The notes under the pieces: generated by a model
What the model was told of the DNA's origin: nothing
What the model saw: only the letters and a program-made list of their open reading frames with translations
Databases searched by the model: none
Translations under genes and position numbers: made by a program
Part shown: positions 52,888-63,221 of the stretch, piece by piece
How positions within the stretch are numbered: position 1 is the first letter of the stretch
Layout: each line of letters opens with the position of its first letter
NCBI RefSeq assembly: GCF_014204835.1
Contig: NZ_JACHMD010000001.1
Coordinates: forward strand, 1,984,001 to 2,048,000
Reading direction: 5' to 3'
Length of the DNA: 64,000 bases
Origin: Microbacterium marinum
Lineage (GTDB): Bacteria > Actinomycetota > Actinomycetes > Actinomycetales > Microbacteriaceae

Positions 52888-54846
52888 TCACAGATCGAGC
52901 TCGGGCACATCGAGCCGAACCCTGAGTGTAGTCCGGGCAGGAGCACGCGGACCGCGTCGTCGACCGGAGACGGCCGCGGCGACGACGGAGGCACGCAGCT
53001 GCTCGGCGAGCGAGCGACCGTGTGCGTAGTCGACCCGGATGAGTGCGCGCACCACCCCTTCGCCCTGCGGGACCGGGCCGAGTACGGCGCTGGGGGGGAT
53101 GTCGGGGAGCGCGTCGCGCAGCTCGGCGACCGCCTTGTCGACGGCCGTGGCCGTCCCTTCCACCGAGGCGACGCGCACCGTCGGCGGCATCTGCAGCGGC
53201 AGCCGGTCGGCGAGCTCGGCGCGGGCATAGGCGGGCTGCGTCCACGTCGCGAGGGCCCGGGCGACCGGCCCCGTGACCCCGACCAGGTGAACCGGCGCAC
53301 CCGGTGCCGCAAGGACGGCCGCGTTCGACCACCAGCGCAGACACGACTCACCGATGCGCAGCTGCTCCGCCATGAGCATGCGATCGCCGTCGAGGAGGAT
53401 GATCGCCCGGTACCCGCCCTCGGCCGGGGGCTCCGCACCGCGGGTCGCGATCACCAGCGCCGGGCGTCCGTCGACGGATGCCACGGGGTGGTCGCCGTCA
53501 GCGACGATCACCCGCACCCCGGGGAACGCCCGCCCGAGCTCGTCCGCCGTGCGCTCACTGCCGGAGGAGGCCATCCGGAAACTGGTGGCCGAGCAGTTCG
53601 CGCAGCTCCAGCCGGGCGCCGACCGCCCGCACCACCCACAGTCGGGCACGGCACCGGCCCGGCGCGCGCGCAACGGACCCGAGCAGTGGCGGCAGCGGGC
53701 CGGGGTGCGACACTCGGCGCACACGAGCACCGGTGAGTAGCCGGGACGCGCGACCTGGACGAGGACAGGTCCGTGCGGGAGCGCCTCCCGCGCCGCGGCG
53801 AAGGCGCTCGAAGGCACGCGCGCGCCGCGGGACTCCGCCTCGTGCGTCGCGGACAGCACGACTCGCGGACTGGGCCGCCGCGCCGCAGGGACATCCCGGA
53901 CCCATCCGATCTGCACGAGCCGTTCGACGTCGGTCGTGCGGGTGTGACCCGCGAAGACGAGCGCCGACCCTTCCGCACCCTGCCGCACGAGGGCCGCGTC
54001 GCGCGCATGCACGCCCGGACTCAGCGGCTCCGCGAGAAGCGGGTCGCCGTCGTCCCACACGACCACCGCCCCGACATCATGAGCCGGGGCGTACACCGTC
54101 GACCTGTTCCCGACCACGACGCACGGCACTTCGTGCAGCATGCGCAGGTAGCTGGTGAAGCGTTCCGGCCCCGACCGGCGCGCGTCGTCGCGGACGACGG
54201 CATCGTCCGAAAGCAGCGCACCCAGCGCGTCGAGCACCTGCGACTGATCGCGATGATCGGGGACGACGATCAGCGTGCTCCGACCTGCCGCCAGAGTGTG
54301 CGCCGCGATCGCCGCGAGGAGATCCGCCCACGCACCGCGCAGGCCCCCCGCGGACGGCGTCGGCGGCGCGTCGACGGCGAGTCGCTCCCCCGCCGTCACC
54401 GCGTCCGTCAACCCCGGATAGGCGCCGAGGAGAGCGGCGGCGCGCTCCGCGGCATCCGGAGACACGACCGGAGCCGGTGGCGCGGGCGCCGCGAGCCAGG
54501 CCTTCTCCGCGCGGACCATCCGCTTCGGGACGGCCAGGCGCAGCACGTCACTCGCCGAACCGGCCGCGCGGTCGGCGACCGACCGGGCGAGCTCGTAGAG
54601 GCGCCGCGGCAGGAGCGGGACGGTGGACACCACCTCCGCCAGCTCCGACAGCGGCCTTCCGCCCGGCTCCGGATCGCCGAGCTCGATCAGCCAGCCCTCC
54701 ACCATGCGTCCGGCACTCCGCAACGGCACCTTCACCCGCACGCCCGGGAGGGCGATCGGAGAGAGCCGTTCGGGGACGGCGTAGTCGAAGAGGCGGTCGA
54801 GCTGCGGCAGCGGCGAGTCCAGCAGAACCCGCGCGACGGATGCCAC
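52888..54846 (-). CDS. priA: PriA-like primosomal protein with degenerate helicase motifs
   Basis: 652 aa from the GTG at 54846, 4 bases after metK. The N-terminal DNA-binding part (RVLLDSPLPQLDRLFDYAVP) and the cysteine-rich zinc region (CAECRTPARCRHC, CGWCG, CANC) are those of PriA. The ATPase core is not functional by sequence: no GxGKT Walker A occurs where LAAGRSTLIVVPDH stands, and the DEEH box is replaced by VVWDDGDPLL. Actinobacterial PriA is known to lack helicase motifs. It probably acts as a loading or structural factor in replication restart, not as a helicase. Confidence 0.9.
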   Translation of the reverse strand: MASVARVLLDSPLPQLDRLFDYAVPERLSPIALPGVRVKVPLRSAGRMVEGWLIELGDPEPGGRPLSELAEVVSTVPLLPRRLYELARSVADRAAGSASDVLRLAVPKRMVRAEKAWLAAPAPPAPVVSPDAAERAAALLGAYPGLTDAVTAGERLAVDAPPTPSAGGLRGAWADLLAAIAAHTLAAGRSTLIVVPDHRDQSQVLDALGALLSDDAVVRDDARRSGPERFTSYLRMLHEVPCVVVGNRSTVYAPAHDVGAVVVWDDGDPLLAEPLSPGVHARDAALVRQGAEGSALVFAGHTRTTDVERLVQIGWVRDVPAARRPSPRVVLSATHEAESRGARVPSSAFAAAREALPHGPVLVQVARPGYSPVLVCAECRTPARCRHCSGPLRARRAGAVPDCGWCGRSAPGWSCANCSATSFRMASSGSERTADELGRAFPGVRVIVADGDHPVASVDGRPALVIATRGAEPPAEGGYRAIILLDGDRMLMAEQLRIGESCLRWWSNAAVLAAPGAPVHLVGVTGPVARALATWTQPAYARAELADRLPLQMPPTVRVASVEGTATAVDKAVAELRDALPDIPPSAVLGPVPQGEGVVRALIRVDYAHGRSLAEQLRASVVAAAVSGRRRGPRAPARTTLRVRLDVPELDL

Positions 54847-54850
54847 GGGC

Positions 54851-56044
54851 TCAGAGCCCGGCGGCGGCCCGGAGCGCGTCGACCCGGTCGGTGCGCTCCC
54901 ACGTGAAGTCGTCGAGCTCACGGCCGAAGTGGCCGTAGGCCGCCGTCTGCGCGTAAATGGGGCGCAGCAGGTCGAGGTCGTCGATGATCGCCTGCGGGCG
55001 GAGGTCGAAGACGTCGCGGATGGCCGCGGTGATCCTCTCGTCCGACACGTGGCCCGTGCCGAAGGTCTCGACGTACAGGCCGACGGGCGCGGCACGCCCG
55101 ATGGCGTAGGCGACCTGCACCTCCAGGCGGTCGGCGAGCCCGGCCGCGACCGCGTTCTTGGCGACCCAGCGCATCGCGTACGCCGCCGAGCGGTCGACCT
55201 TCGACGGATCCTTACCGCTGAACGCTCCGCCGCCGTGACGCGCCGCGCCGCCGTACGTGTCGATGATGATCTTCCGTCCGGTCAGCCCGGCGTCCCCCTT
55301 GGGACCGCCCACCACGAACGGGCCCGCGGGGTTGATCACGTAACGGACGTCGGAGACGTCGAGCCCGGTCTGCGCGAGCACGGGGTCGATCACCTCGGCC
55401 TGCACCGCAGCGCGCAGGGCGGGGAGGGAGATGTCCGGGTTGTGCTGCGTGGAGAGCACGACGGTCTCCACGGTCCTCGGAGTCGCTCCGTCGTAGCCGA
55501 GGGTCACCTGCGTCTTGCCGTCGGGCCGGAGGAAGGGCAGGGCGCCGTTCCGGCGCGACTCCGTCAGCCGCTCGGCGAGGCGATGCGCTGTCCAGATGGC
55601 CGTCGGCATGAACTGCGGGGTCTCGTTCGTCGCGTAGCCGAACATGATCCCCTGGTCGCCCGCTCCGAGCGCATCGAGCGCGTCGACCGATCCGCCCTCG
55701 CGGTGTTCGAGCGCGTTGTCGACGCCGGCGGCGATGTCACCGGACTGCTCGCCGATGGACACCGTGACACCGCACGAATCGCCGTCGAATCCGGTCTCGC
55801 TCGAGGTGTAGCCGATGCGGTTCACGACGCGCCGGACGATCCCGGGGATGTCGACGTATCCGTCGGTGCGGACCTCCCCGGCGACGTGGACGAGGCCCGT
55901 CGTGACGAGCGTCTCGACCGCGACCCGGCTGCCGGGGTCGACGGCGAGGAGCGCATCGAGGATGCTGTCGGAGATCTGGTCGCAGATCTTGTCGGGGTGG
56001 CCTTCGGTCACGGATTCCGACGTGAACAGACGCAGCGAGGTCAT
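54851..56044 (-). CDS. metK: S-adenosylmethionine synthase
   Basis: 397 aa from the ATG at 56044, which has GGAGG 4 bases upstream. It makes SAM from ATP and methionine. [45 protein letters not shown] and the P-loop-like [19 protein letters not shown] are all intact. It is followed by priA. Upstream is rpoZ with a hairpin between; the coaBC gene expected here in related genomes is absent. Confidence 0.97.
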   Translation of the reverse strand: MTSLRLFTSESVTEGHPDKICDQISDSILDALLAVDPGSRVAVETLVTTGLVHVAGEVRTDGYVDIPGIVRRVVNRIGYTSSETGFDGDSCGVTVSIGEQSGDIAAGVDNALEHREGGSVDALDALGAGDQGIMFGYATNETPQFMPTAIWTAHRLAERLTESRRNGALPFLRPDGKTQVTLGYDGATPRTVETVVLSTQHNPDISLPALRAAVQAEVIDPVLAQTGLDVSDVRYVINPAGPFVVGGPKGDAGLTGRKIIIDTYGGAARHGGGAFSGKDPSKVDRSAAYAMRWVAKNAVAAGLADRLEVQVAYAIGRAAPVGLYVETFGTGHVSDERITAAIRDVFDLRPQAIIDDLDLLRPIYAQTAAYGHFGRELDDFTWERTDRVDALRAAAGL

Positions 56045-56082
56045 CGGTCCTCCAGGAGGGCGGATCGGGGGTGTGAAACCAT

Positions 56083-56120
56083 CATGCCCGCGGTCCCCGA
56101 CACGGGGACACACGGGCATG
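56083..56120 (-). terminator. Hairpin between rpoZ and metK
   Basis: Outer stem CATGCCCG/CGGGCATG and inner stem GTCCCC/GGGGAC with a 5-base loop. It can end rpoZ transcription or attenuate read-through to metK. The 112-base gap shows nothing else beyond the metK ribosome site. Confidence 0.7.
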
Positions 56121-56156
56121 AGGATGACGCCGTGTGGCGTCAGCTGCCAGAGGGAC

Positions 56157-56411
56157 TCACTCGGCCGCGCGCAGGCGCAGCTTGTCCTCGTGGATCTCGT
56201 GAAGTGCGATCGTGAGCGGCTTGTCCTCGACGTTGGAGTCGACGAGCGGCCCCACATTGTCGAAGAGGTTCCCCTCGTGGAGGTCGGAGTAGTAGTCGTT
56301 GATCTGACGCGCACGCTTGGATGCGTAGATCACGAGCTGGTACTTCGAGTCGACCTTGTCGAGCAGTGCGTCGATGGGCGGGTCGATGATGCCCTGGTCA
56401 CGGTTGGCCAT
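56157..56411 (-). CDS. rpoZ: RNA polymerase omega subunit
   Basis: 84 aa. Omega helps fold the beta' subunit. [26 protein letters not shown] is the conserved omega helix, and [17 protein letters not shown] near the C-terminus is the usual actinobacterial form. It lies 96 bases downstream of gmk; a TAGACT -10-like box (56479-56474, minus strand) in that gap suggests its own promoter with a leader of about 55 bases. Confidence 0.96.
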   Translation of the reverse strand: MANRDQGIIDPPIDALLDKVDSKYQLVIYASKRARQINDYYSDLHEGNLFDNVGPLVDSNVEDKPLTIALHEIHEDKLRLRAAE

Positions 56412-56473
56412 GGTGGTCCTCCAGGATCGAGAGGTGGGAAGTCTGTGCGCGCGACGACGCGCGGCATCCGATC

Positions 56474-56479
56474 AGTCTA
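56474..56479 (-). promoter_or_regulatory. Possible rpoZ -10 box
   Basis: TAGACT on the minus strand, about 63 bases before the rpoZ start codon, in the 96-base gmk-rpoZ gap. No convincing -35 box. Confidence 0.35.
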
Positions 56480-56507
56480 CAGGGTCGAGAGGCCGGTGCC
56501 GCGGCGG

Positions 56508-57404
56508 TCACCCTGCGAGGCCGGCGACCTCCGCCGCCGCACGAGCGACGTCGTCGTTCACGACGCGGTAGTCGAACTCGCCCTGGGACGCCAGCTCGAC
56601 CCGCGCCGTCTTCAGGCGCCGCGCCCGCTCCTCTTCGCCCTCTGTGCCACGGCCCACGAGCCGGTTCACGAGTTCGTCCCAGCTCGGCGGCAGCAGGAAC
56701 ACGAGCGTCGCGTCGGGGGCGGCCTTGCGCACCTGCCGTGCGCCCTGCAGGTCGATCTCGAGGAGGACGGTGCGACCGCCCGCAAGAGCCTCATCGATCG
56801 GGGTCCGAGGCGTGCCGTACCGGTACGCGTTGTGGACGGTCGCGTGCTCGAGGAGCTCGCCGGCGTCGATCAAGCGGTCGAACTCGGCGTCGTCCACGAA
56901 GAAGTAGTGCTCGCCCTCGACCTCCCCCGGCCGCGGGGGTCGGGTCGTCGCCGAGACCGAGAGGTGGATCTCGGGGTGGTGCTCCTTGATGTGGGCGGCG
57001 ACCGTGCCCTTGCCGACGGCGGTCGGACCGGCGAGCACCACGAGCCTGCTCCGCCCGCCGCGGGCGGTGGGCTCGGGCAGGCGGGCGTCGAGGAACGCGC
57101 TCAGCGCGGTCCGCTGGCGGATGCCGAGTCCCCCGATCTTCTTGACGGGCGAGATGCCGAGGTCCGCGAGGATGCGATCGCGCTTGCCCTCCCCGATCGC
57201 CGGGATGGCGGTGAGGAACTCCGTGATCCTCATGGCCGCCGCGGGCGACTCCGGCTCGGCCCACGCGCGCCGCAGGAGGTCCTGCGGGCTGATGACGCGG
57301 CTGGTGACGTCGCGTTTGAGGGCGGCGCGCTCACGGCGCGCGGCGACCGCCCGACGGGATGCCGCTGCGCGGTCGACCTCGGGAGGGGTTCGGGAGTCAG
57401 GCAT
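56508..57404 (-). CDS. gmk: Guanylate kinase with N-terminal actinobacterial IHF (mIHF) domain
   Basis: 298 aa from the ATG at 57404, whereas ordinary Gmk has about 185-210 residues. Residues 1 to about 118 match actinobacterial integration host factor: the basic helix AVAARRERAALKRDV, then ITEFLTAIPAIGEGKRDRIL, and the helix-two-turn-helix-like end GISPVKKIGGLGIRQR. Residues about 122-298 are a full guanylate kinase with P-loop GPTAVGKGT (Lys132), SATTRPPRPGE and LLEIDLQGARQV. In most actinobacteria mihF and gmk are separate adjacent genes, so this is a gene fusion. The start lies inside the last codons of pyrF. Confidence 0.93.
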   Translation of the reverse strand: MPDSRTPPEVDRAAASRRAVAARRERAALKRDVTSRVISPQDLLRRAWAEPESPAAAMRITEFLTAIPAIGEGKRDRILADLGISPVKKIGGLGIRQRTALSAFLDARLPEPTARGGRSRLVVLAGPTAVGKGTVAAHIKEHHPEIHLSVSATTRPPRPGEVEGEHYFFVDDAEFDRLIDAGELLEHATVHNAYRYGTPRTPIDEALAGGRTVLLEIDLQGARQVRKAAPDATLVFLLPPSWDELVNRLVGRGTEGEEERARRLKTARVELASQGEFDYRVVNDDVARAAAEVAGLAG

Positions 57405-58260
57405 GAAGGGCTTCCTGGAGCTCGGCGTTGTGGTGGTCGATGGCCGCCGCGACCCCGTCGGGTCCGGCGCGGAGGATGCTGCGGCTCGCGCTCGCGATGA
57501 CCTGAGGGGCCAGGGCGCCGAACAGAGTGACGATATCGGACAGTCGGGCGCCCTGCGCACCGAACCCGGGCGCGAGGATCGGCGCACGCACGAGGGCGTC
57601 GTCGGTGAGGCCGAGGTCGGCGCGGTCGACGGTGGCACCGACGACGAAACCGACCGGTCCGAACCGGTCCTCCCCCGTGGCCGCTGAGGAGTTCACGGCG
57701 CCGGCGCGACGCGCGACCCAGTCGGCGACGGTCTGACCGCGGTCGGCGTCGACGACCGTGACCTCTGCCGATTGGACACCCACGGCCTCCGGGTTGCTCG
57801 TGGCCGCGAGGACGAACAGACCCTTCTCCTCGCGGACGGCGGTCGAGACGGTGCCACGCAGGGAATCGGGCCCGAGGTACGGACTCACCGTCAGCGCATC
57901 CGACTCCAGCGGTCCGCCGGCGCCCAGCCACGCCTGCGCGTAGCCGTCCATCGTCGTCCCGATGTCGCCGCGCTTGGCATCGGCGATCACGAGAAGTCCC
58001 GCCGCGCGCGCCGCCGCGATCACGTCCTCCAGCGCGGCGAGGCCCGCCGAGCCGAACCGCTCGAAGAACGCGACCTGGGGCTTCACGATGCCCACACGGT
58101 CGCCGGCGGCGTCGACCACACGCAGCCCGAACTCGCGGACACCGGATGCCGCGGCATCCAGCCCCCATGAATCCAGGAGATCGGCGTGCGGGTCGATGCC
58201 GACGCACAGTTGGCCGCGCGAGTCGATCGCCGCGGCCAACCGCGCACCGAAGGAACTCAC
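57397..58260 (-). CDS. pyrF: Orotidine 5'-phosphate decarboxylase (type 2)
   Basis: 287 aa, the longer type 2 form found in actinobacteria. It makes UMP from OMP. The catalytic Asp-Lys-x-x-Asp motif lies in [14 protein letters not shown], with QLCVGIDPH near the N-terminus and [14 protein letters not shown] near the C-terminus. It overlaps carB by 4 bases and gmk by 8, inside the pyrimidine operon. Confidence 0.95.
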   Translation of the reverse strand: MSSFGARLAAAIDSRGQLCVGIDPHADLLDSWGLDAAASGVREFGLRVVDAAGDRVGIVKPQVAFFERFGSAGLAALEDVIAAARAAGLLVIADAKRGDIGTTMDGYAQAWLGAGGPLESDALTVSPYLGPDSLRGTVSTAVREEKGLFVLAATSNPEAVGVQSAEVTVVDADRGQTVADWVARRAGAVNSSAATGEDRFGPVGFVVGATVDRADLGLTDDALVRAPILAPGFGAQGARLSDIVTLFGALAPQVIASASRSILRAGPDGVAAAIDHHNAELQEALHA

Positions 58261-61200
58261 ACGGAGACCTTCCGCTCGAGCGCGTACTCCTGGAGGCTCT
58301 TGACGGCGAAGCCCTCGCGGAGGACCGGCATCGACGACACGGCGGCGCCGAGCACAGCCATGGTCGTGAACAGGGCCTTGTCCGCGGCGACCGCGGCCGC
58401 CCGGATCTCGTACCCGTCGGCGCGTGCGATGCCGCCCGAGGGGGTGTTCACGACGATGTCGATCTCGCCGGCGTTGATGAGGTCCACGACATTGCGCTCC
58501 CCCGATCCCTGCGTCTCGGAGAACTTCGACACCACGTCGACGCTGATGCCGTTGCGGGCGAGGATCTCGGCGGTCCCCTCGGTGGCGATGAGACGGAACC
58601 CGAGCTCCTGCAGGCGGTGCGCCGGGAGGATGACGGCTCGCTTGTCGTCGTCGGCCACGGAGAGGAAGACCGTACCCGAGGTCGGCATGCCTCCGTAGGC
58701 AGCCGCCTGGCTCTTGGCGAACGCGGTCGGGAAGTCGCGGTCGATGCCCATGACCTCACCCGTCGAGCGCATCTCGGGCCCGAGGACCGAGTCGACGGTG
58801 CGGCCGTCGGCGGTGCGGAACCGCTTGAACGGGAGGACGGCCTCCTTCACGGCGACCGGGGCGTCCAGCGGCACCCGGGAGCCGTCCTGCTCCGGGAGCA
58901 GGCCCTCCGCGATCAGCTCGGCGATCGATGCGCCGGCCATGATCCGGCTCGCCGCCTTCGCCATCGGGATGCCGAGGGCCTTCGACACGAACGGGACGGT
59001 GCGCGAGGCGCGCGGATTGGCCTCGATGACGTAGAGAACGCCCGCCGAGACCGCGAACTGCACGTTCAGCAGGCCCCGCACGCCGACGCCTTCCGCGATG
59101 GCGTGGGTCGCGACCCGGACCCGGTCGATCTCGCCGCGGCCGAGCGACATCGGGGGCAGGGTGCACGACGAGTCGCCGGAGTGGATGCCGGCCTCCTCCA
59201 GGTGCTCCATCACGCCACCGATGTAGAGCTGCTCGCCGTCGAAGAGCGCGTCGACGTCGATCTCCACCGCGTCGTCGAGGAAGCGGTCGACCAGCAGCGG
59301 CGCGTCCTCACCGATGATCGCCTGATCGGCGACCCGGACGAAGTAGTCGCGGAGGCTGTCGGTGTCGTACACGATCTCCATCCCGCGCCCGCCGAGGACG
59401 AAGCTCGGACGGACCAGAACCGGGTACCCGATCTCCTCGGCGATCGCGACGGCGCCGGCTTCATCGGTGGCCGTGCCGTGACGGGGCGCCGTGAGACCGG
59501 CGCGGTCGAGCAACTGCGAGAAGAGCTCCCGCTCCTCCGCGATGTCGATCGCCGCGGGCTTCGTGCCGAGGATGTTGTACCCGGCGGCCTCGATGCCCTT
59601 CGCGAGGCCGAGGGGCGTCTGCCCGCCGAGCTGGCACACGACGCCGAGGATCTCCCCCGACTGCGCCTCGGCGTGCAGAACCTCGAGGACGTCCTCGAGC
59701 GTCAGCGGCTCGAAATACAGCCGGTCGCTCGTGTCGTAGTCGGTCGACACGGTCTCGGGGTTGCAGTTGACCATGATCGTCTCGTACCCGGCATCCGACA
59801 GTGCGAAAGACGCGTGCACGCACGAGTAGTCGAACTCGACGCCCTGACCGATGCGGTTCGGACCCGAACCGATGATGACGATCTTCTGCCGCTCGCTGGG
59901 CGTCACCTCGGTCTCGCGGTCGTAGGACGAGTAGTGGTACGGCGTGAGCGCGGGGAATTCGCCCGCGCACGTGTCGACGGTCTTGTAGACGGGGCGCAGA
60001 TCGAATCCGTGACGGATGCCGCGCACCTCGGCTTCTGCGAGACCGCGAAGCTCCGCGATCTGGGCGTCGCTGAATCCGTGGTCCTTCGCCACCCGGAGCG
60101 TCGCCTCGTCGAGCGTGGCGGCCTCCGCGACGAACGCGGCGACCTCGTTGATGAGGATCATCTGGTCGAGGAACCACGGATCGATCGCCGTGGCCTCGAA
60201 TGCCTGCTCGAGCGTCGCGCCCTTGCGCAGTGCCTGCTGGAGCACGACGACGCGGCCGTCGGTCGGAGTCTTCGCGATTTCGAGGAGCTCCTCGACGCTG
60301 CGATCCTCGGGGCCCCAGTGGAAGCTGGAGCCGCGCTTCTCGAGCGAGCGGAGCGCCTTCTGCAACGCCGTCGTGTAGTTGCGGCCGATCGCCATGGCCT
60401 CGCCGACCGACTTCATGGTGGTCGTCAGGGTCGTGTCGGCGGCGGGGAACTTCTCGAAGTTGAACCGCGGCACCTTGACGACCACGTAGTCGAGCGTCGG
60501 CTCGAAGCTCGCCGGCGTCGCCTGGGTGATGTCGTTGGGCACCTCGTCGAGGCGGTACCCGATGGCGAGCTTGGCGGCGAGCTTGGCGATCGGGAAGCCG
60601 GTCGCCTTCGACGCGAGCGCCGACGAGCGCGACACGCGCGGGTTCATCTCGATGACGATGATGCGTCCGGTCGCCGGGTCGACGGCGAACTGGATGTTGC
60701 AGCCGCCGGTGTCCACGCCCACCGCGCGGATGATGTCGATGCCGATGTCGCGGAGCTTCTGGTACTCGCGGTCGGTGAGGGTGAGCGCCGGGGCGACAGT
60801 GATCGAGTCACCGGTGTGCACGCCGACCGGGTCGACGTTCTCGATGGAGCAGACGACGACCGTGTTGTCGGACGTGTCGCGCATGAGCTCGAGCTCGTAC
60901 TCCTTCCACCCGAGGATCGACTCCTCCAGGAGCACCTCGGTGGTCGGCGAGTCGCGCAGGCCCGCACCGCCGATCCGGCGGAGGTCCTCTTCGTTGTAGG
61001 CGAAGCCCGAACCGAGGCCGCCCATCGTGAACGACGGACGGACGACGAGCGGGTAGCCGAGCTGCTCGGCGCCGGCGAGGAGGTCGTCCATCGTGTGCGC
61101 GATGACGCTCTTGGCGACGTCGGCGCCGGCTTCGAGGACGAGTTCCTTGAAGACCTGACGGTCCTCGCCCTTGCGGATCGCGTCGACCTTGGCGCCGATG

Positions 61201-61544
61201 AGCTCCACGTCGTACTTCTCGAGGATGCCGCGGTCGTGCAGAGCCATCGCCGCGTTGAGCGCCGTCTGACCGCCGAGGGTCGGCAGGATCGCGTCGGGCT
61301 TCTCCTTGGCGATGATCGTCTCGATCACCTCGGGGGTGATCGGCTCAATGTAGGTCGCATCGGCGAAGTCGGGGTCGGTCATGATCGTCGCCGGGTTGGA
61401 GTTGACGAGGATGACGCGCACGCCCTCCTCCCGCAGCACCCGGCACGCCTGGGTGCCGGAGTAGTCGAACTCGCAGGCCTGACCGATGACGATCGGGCCC
61501 GATCCGATGACGAGGACGCTCTGGATGTCGTCGCGCTTAGGCAT
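58257..61544 (-). CDS. carB: Carbamoyl-phosphate synthase large subunit
   Basis: 1095 aa. It forms carbamoyl phosphate for pyrimidines and arginine from ammonia passed by CarA. Two ATP-grasp halves are visible: the first with [21 protein letters not shown] and [14 protein letters not shown], the second with [21 protein letters not shown] and [13 protein letters not shown]. The allosteric MGS-like domain (about 950-1080, with [10 protein letters not shown]) is complete. It overlaps carA by 8 bases and pyrF by 4. Confidence 0.97.
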   Translation of the reverse strand: MPKRDDIQSVLVIGSGPIVIGQACEFDYSGTQACRVLREEGVRVILVNSNPATIMTDPDFADATYIEPITPEVIETIIAKEKPDAILPTLGGQTALNAAMALHDRGILEKYDVELIGAKVDAIRKGEDRQVFKELVLEAGADVAKSVIAHTMDDLLAGAEQLGYPLVVRPSFTMGGLGSGFAYNEEDLRRIGGAGLRDSPTTEVLLEESILGWKEYELELMRDTSDNTVVVCSIENVDPVGVHTGDSITVAPALTLTDREYQKLRDIGIDIIRAVGVDTGGCNIQFAVDPATGRIIVIEMNPRVSRSSALASKATGFPIAKLAAKLAIGYRLDEVPNDITQATPASFEPTLDYVVVKVPRFNFEKFPAADTTLTTTMKSVGEAMAIGRNYTTALQKALRSLEKRGSSFHWGPEDRSVEELLEIAKTPTDGRVVVLQQALRKGATLEQAFEATAIDPWFLDQMILINEVAAFVAEAATLDEATLRVAKDHGFSDAQIAELRGLAEAEVRGIRHGFDLRPVYKTVDTCAGEFPALTPYHYSSYDRETEVTPSERQKIVIIGSGPNRIGQGVEFDYSCVHASFALSDAGYETIMVNCNPETVSTDYDTSDRLYFEPLTLEDVLEVLHAEAQSGEILGVVCQLGGQTPLGLAKGIEAAGYNILGTKPAAIDIAEERELFSQLLDRAGLTAPRHGTATDEAGAVAIAEEIGYPVLVRPSFVLGGRGMEIVYDTDSLRDYFVRVADQAIIGEDAPLLVDRFLDDAVEIDVDALFDGEQLYIGGVMEHLEEAGIHSGDSSCTLPPMSLGRGEIDRVRVATHAIAEGVGVRGLLNVQFAVSAGVLYVIEANPRASRTVPFVSKALGIPMAKAASRIMAGASIAELIAEGLLPEQDGSRVPLDAPVAVKEAVLPFKRFRTADGRTVDSVLGPEMRSTGEVMGIDRDFPTAFAKSQAAAYGGMPTSGTVFLSVADDDKRAVILPAHRLQELGFRLIATEGTAEILARNGISVDVVSKFSETQGSGERNVVDLINAGEIDIVVNTPSGGIARADGYEIRAAAVAADKALFTTMAVLGAAVSSMPVLREGFAVKSLQEYALERKVSV

Positions 61545-62703
61545 TCTTCTTGGTCTCCAGGGTCGCGATCACGAGGTCGCGGAAGCGGTCGAACAGGTAG
61601 TTGGCGTCGTGCGGGCCCGCGGCCGCCTCCGGGTGGTACTGGACGCTGAAGGCGGGCAGGTCGAGGGCGCGAAGACCCTCCACGACGTTGTCGTTGAGGC
61701 CGACATGGCTCACTTCGACCCGGCCGTAGCCGTTCGGGCTGTCGATGACGCCCTCGATCGGGGCGTCCACGGCGAACCCGTGGTTGTGTGCGGTGATCTC
61801 GACGCGGCCGGTCGTCTTGTCGAGGACGGGCTGGTTGATGCCGCGGTGGCCGAACGGCAGCTTGTAGGTGCCGAAGCCGAGGGCGCGGCCGAAGAGCTGG
61901 TTGCCGAAGCAGATCCCGAAGAACGGCAGCTTCCGGTCGAGGACCTCGCGCAGGAGTGCGACATGGCGATCGGATGCCGCGGGGTCGCCGGGGCCGTTCG
62001 AGTAGAAGACGGCGACGGGGTCGATCGCCTCGACGTCGGCGATCGTGGTCGACTGCGGCAGGACGTGCACCTCGAAGCCGCGGGCGGCGAGGTTGTTCAC
62101 GGTGGCCTGCTTCACACCGAGGTCGAGGATGGCGAGGTTGCCGATCCGCTCCCCCACGGCGGGCGTGACCTCGGCGGCATCCACCGACACCTCCGACGAG
62201 AGGTTCTGGCCGGCCATCTGGGGCGCCTCGCGCACGATGCGCAGCTGCTCCTCGTCGCTGAGCGCGGCGGCATCCCCCGAGAAGACGCCGCCCCGCATGG
62301 AGCCCGCCGAACGGAGCACCCGGGTCACGGCGCGCGTGTCGATCCCGCTGATCCCGACGATGCCGTCGCGGACGAGCGCGTCTTCGAGCGAGTGGTCGGA
62401 GCGCCAGTTCGAGACGATGCGCGAAGGGTCGCGCACCACGTAGCCGGAAACCCAGATGCGACGCGACTCGTGGTCCTCGCCGTTCATGCCGGTGTTGCCG
62501 ATGTGGGGTGCGGTCTGCAGGACGATCTGCCCGGCGTACGACGGGTCGGTGATCGTCTCCTGGTAGCCGGTCATCGCGGTGGCGAAGACGACTTCGCCGA
62601 GCGTGGTCCCGCGGGCACCGTAGGCGTTGCCGGGGTGGCGGGTGCCGTCTTCGAGGACGAGGACGGCGGGTTCGGGAGCCTGGAATGTCTGGGAGGTGCT
62701 CAT
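61537..62703 (-). CDS. carA: Carbamoyl-phosphate synthase small subunit
   Basis: 388 aa from the ATG at 62703. The N-terminal CarA domain (with [19 protein letters not shown]) precedes a class I glutamine amidotransferase. Its nucleophile is Cys265 in [12 protein letters not shown]; the usual GICLGHQ is slightly changed to GICFGNQ. The His and Glu of the triad lie in QYHPEAA. It supplies ammonia to CarB. It overlaps the PH-like gene by 4 bases and carB by 8. Confidence 0.96.
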   Translation of the reverse strand: MSTSQTFQAPEPAVLVLEDGTRHPGNAYGARGTTLGEVVFATAMTGYQETITDPSYAGQIVLQTAPHIGNTGMNGEDHESRRIWVSGYVVRDPSRIVSNWRSDHSLEDALVRDGIVGISGIDTRAVTRVLRSAGSMRGGVFSGDAAALSDEEQLRIVREAPQMAGQNLSSEVSVDAAEVTPAVGERIGNLAILDLGVKQATVNNLAARGFEVHVLPQSTTIADVEAIDPVAVFYSNGPGDPAASDRHVALLREVLDRKLPFFGICFGNQLFGRALGFGTYKLPFGHRGINQPVLDKTTGRVEITAHNHGFAVDAPIEGVIDSPNGYGRVEVSHVGLNDNVVEGLRALDLPAFSVQYHPEAAAGPHDANYLFDRFRDLVIATLETKKNA

Positions 62704-63221
62704 GTGTCGCTTCCGGGGGTGTGCGAGGTCGTTCGGGATGTCAGGGTGGCGCCGATCGCGTCGGCGAGGACGCGGGCGGAGGTCTCCTGCGGTCGGAGGT
62801 AGGTGTCGACGACGTCGCCGCTGTCGGCGCGCCAGGCGATTCGGACGAGGCCGTCGCGCTCGACGACCCGATCGATCGCCACGGTCGCCTGCGCCACGCT
62901 CTGGATGCGGCCCGTCGAGAGGAAGATCCTCGGCTTTCCGGTGAGGTCGAGAGCCACTCCGCGGTCGGTCACGGTCACCTCGACGCGTGACCGGAACGCG
63001 AGGCCGCCGATCGCGAGCCGCTCCAGGGCATCGCCGTGACGCGTGGTCGCGACGTACAGGCCGCTCGTGCGGGAGGTCTCGGTGGCGCCGGCGGGAGCCT
63101 CGCCCACCGGGGCCGCGATCCCGCTGTCGCGCCGTCCGCGGCGGCGCCACGCGAGGACGCCCACGAAGATCAGGACGACGGCGAGAAGCAGGACGAGGCC
63201 GAGGGCGAGCTCGCGCGTCAT
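62700..63221 (-). CDS. Small membrane protein with PH-like domain, in the pyr operon
   Basis: 173 aa from the ATG at 63221. One N-terminal membrane helix (about residues 5-25) and a basic stop-transfer segment (WRRRGRRD) are followed by a soluble domain that resembles the PH-like fold described for the mycobacterial protein between pyrC and carA (Rv1382-type). No catalytic motif is visible. Both ends overlap neighbours by 4 bases, so it is fully inside the pyrC-carA-carB operon. Its function is unknown; the conserved position suggests a link to pyrimidine or membrane processes, but that is only context. Confidence 0.8.
   Translation of the reverse strand: MTRELALGLVLLLAVVLIFVGVLAWRRRGRRDSGIAAPVGEAPAGATETSRTSGLYVATTRHGDALERLAIGGLAFRSRVEVTVTDRGVALDLTGKPRIFLSTGRIQSVAQATVAIDRVVERDGLVRIAWRADSGDVVDTYLRPQETSARVLADAIGATLTSRTTSHTPGSDT

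Noticed and set aside
54851..56314. Upstream extension of the metK frame
   Set aside because: The extension is low-complexity Ser/Thr/Arg sequence over the rpoZ end; MetK proper begins at the ATG at 56044 after GGAGG.
58146..61649. Very long open frame (over 1100 codons) opposite carB, and similar ones opposite gltB (40023-42932) and polA (29833-32616)
   Set aside because: They are GC-driven mirror frames of well-recognised genes, with Arg/Asp/Glu/His/Val-rich translations, no domains and no ribosome sites.
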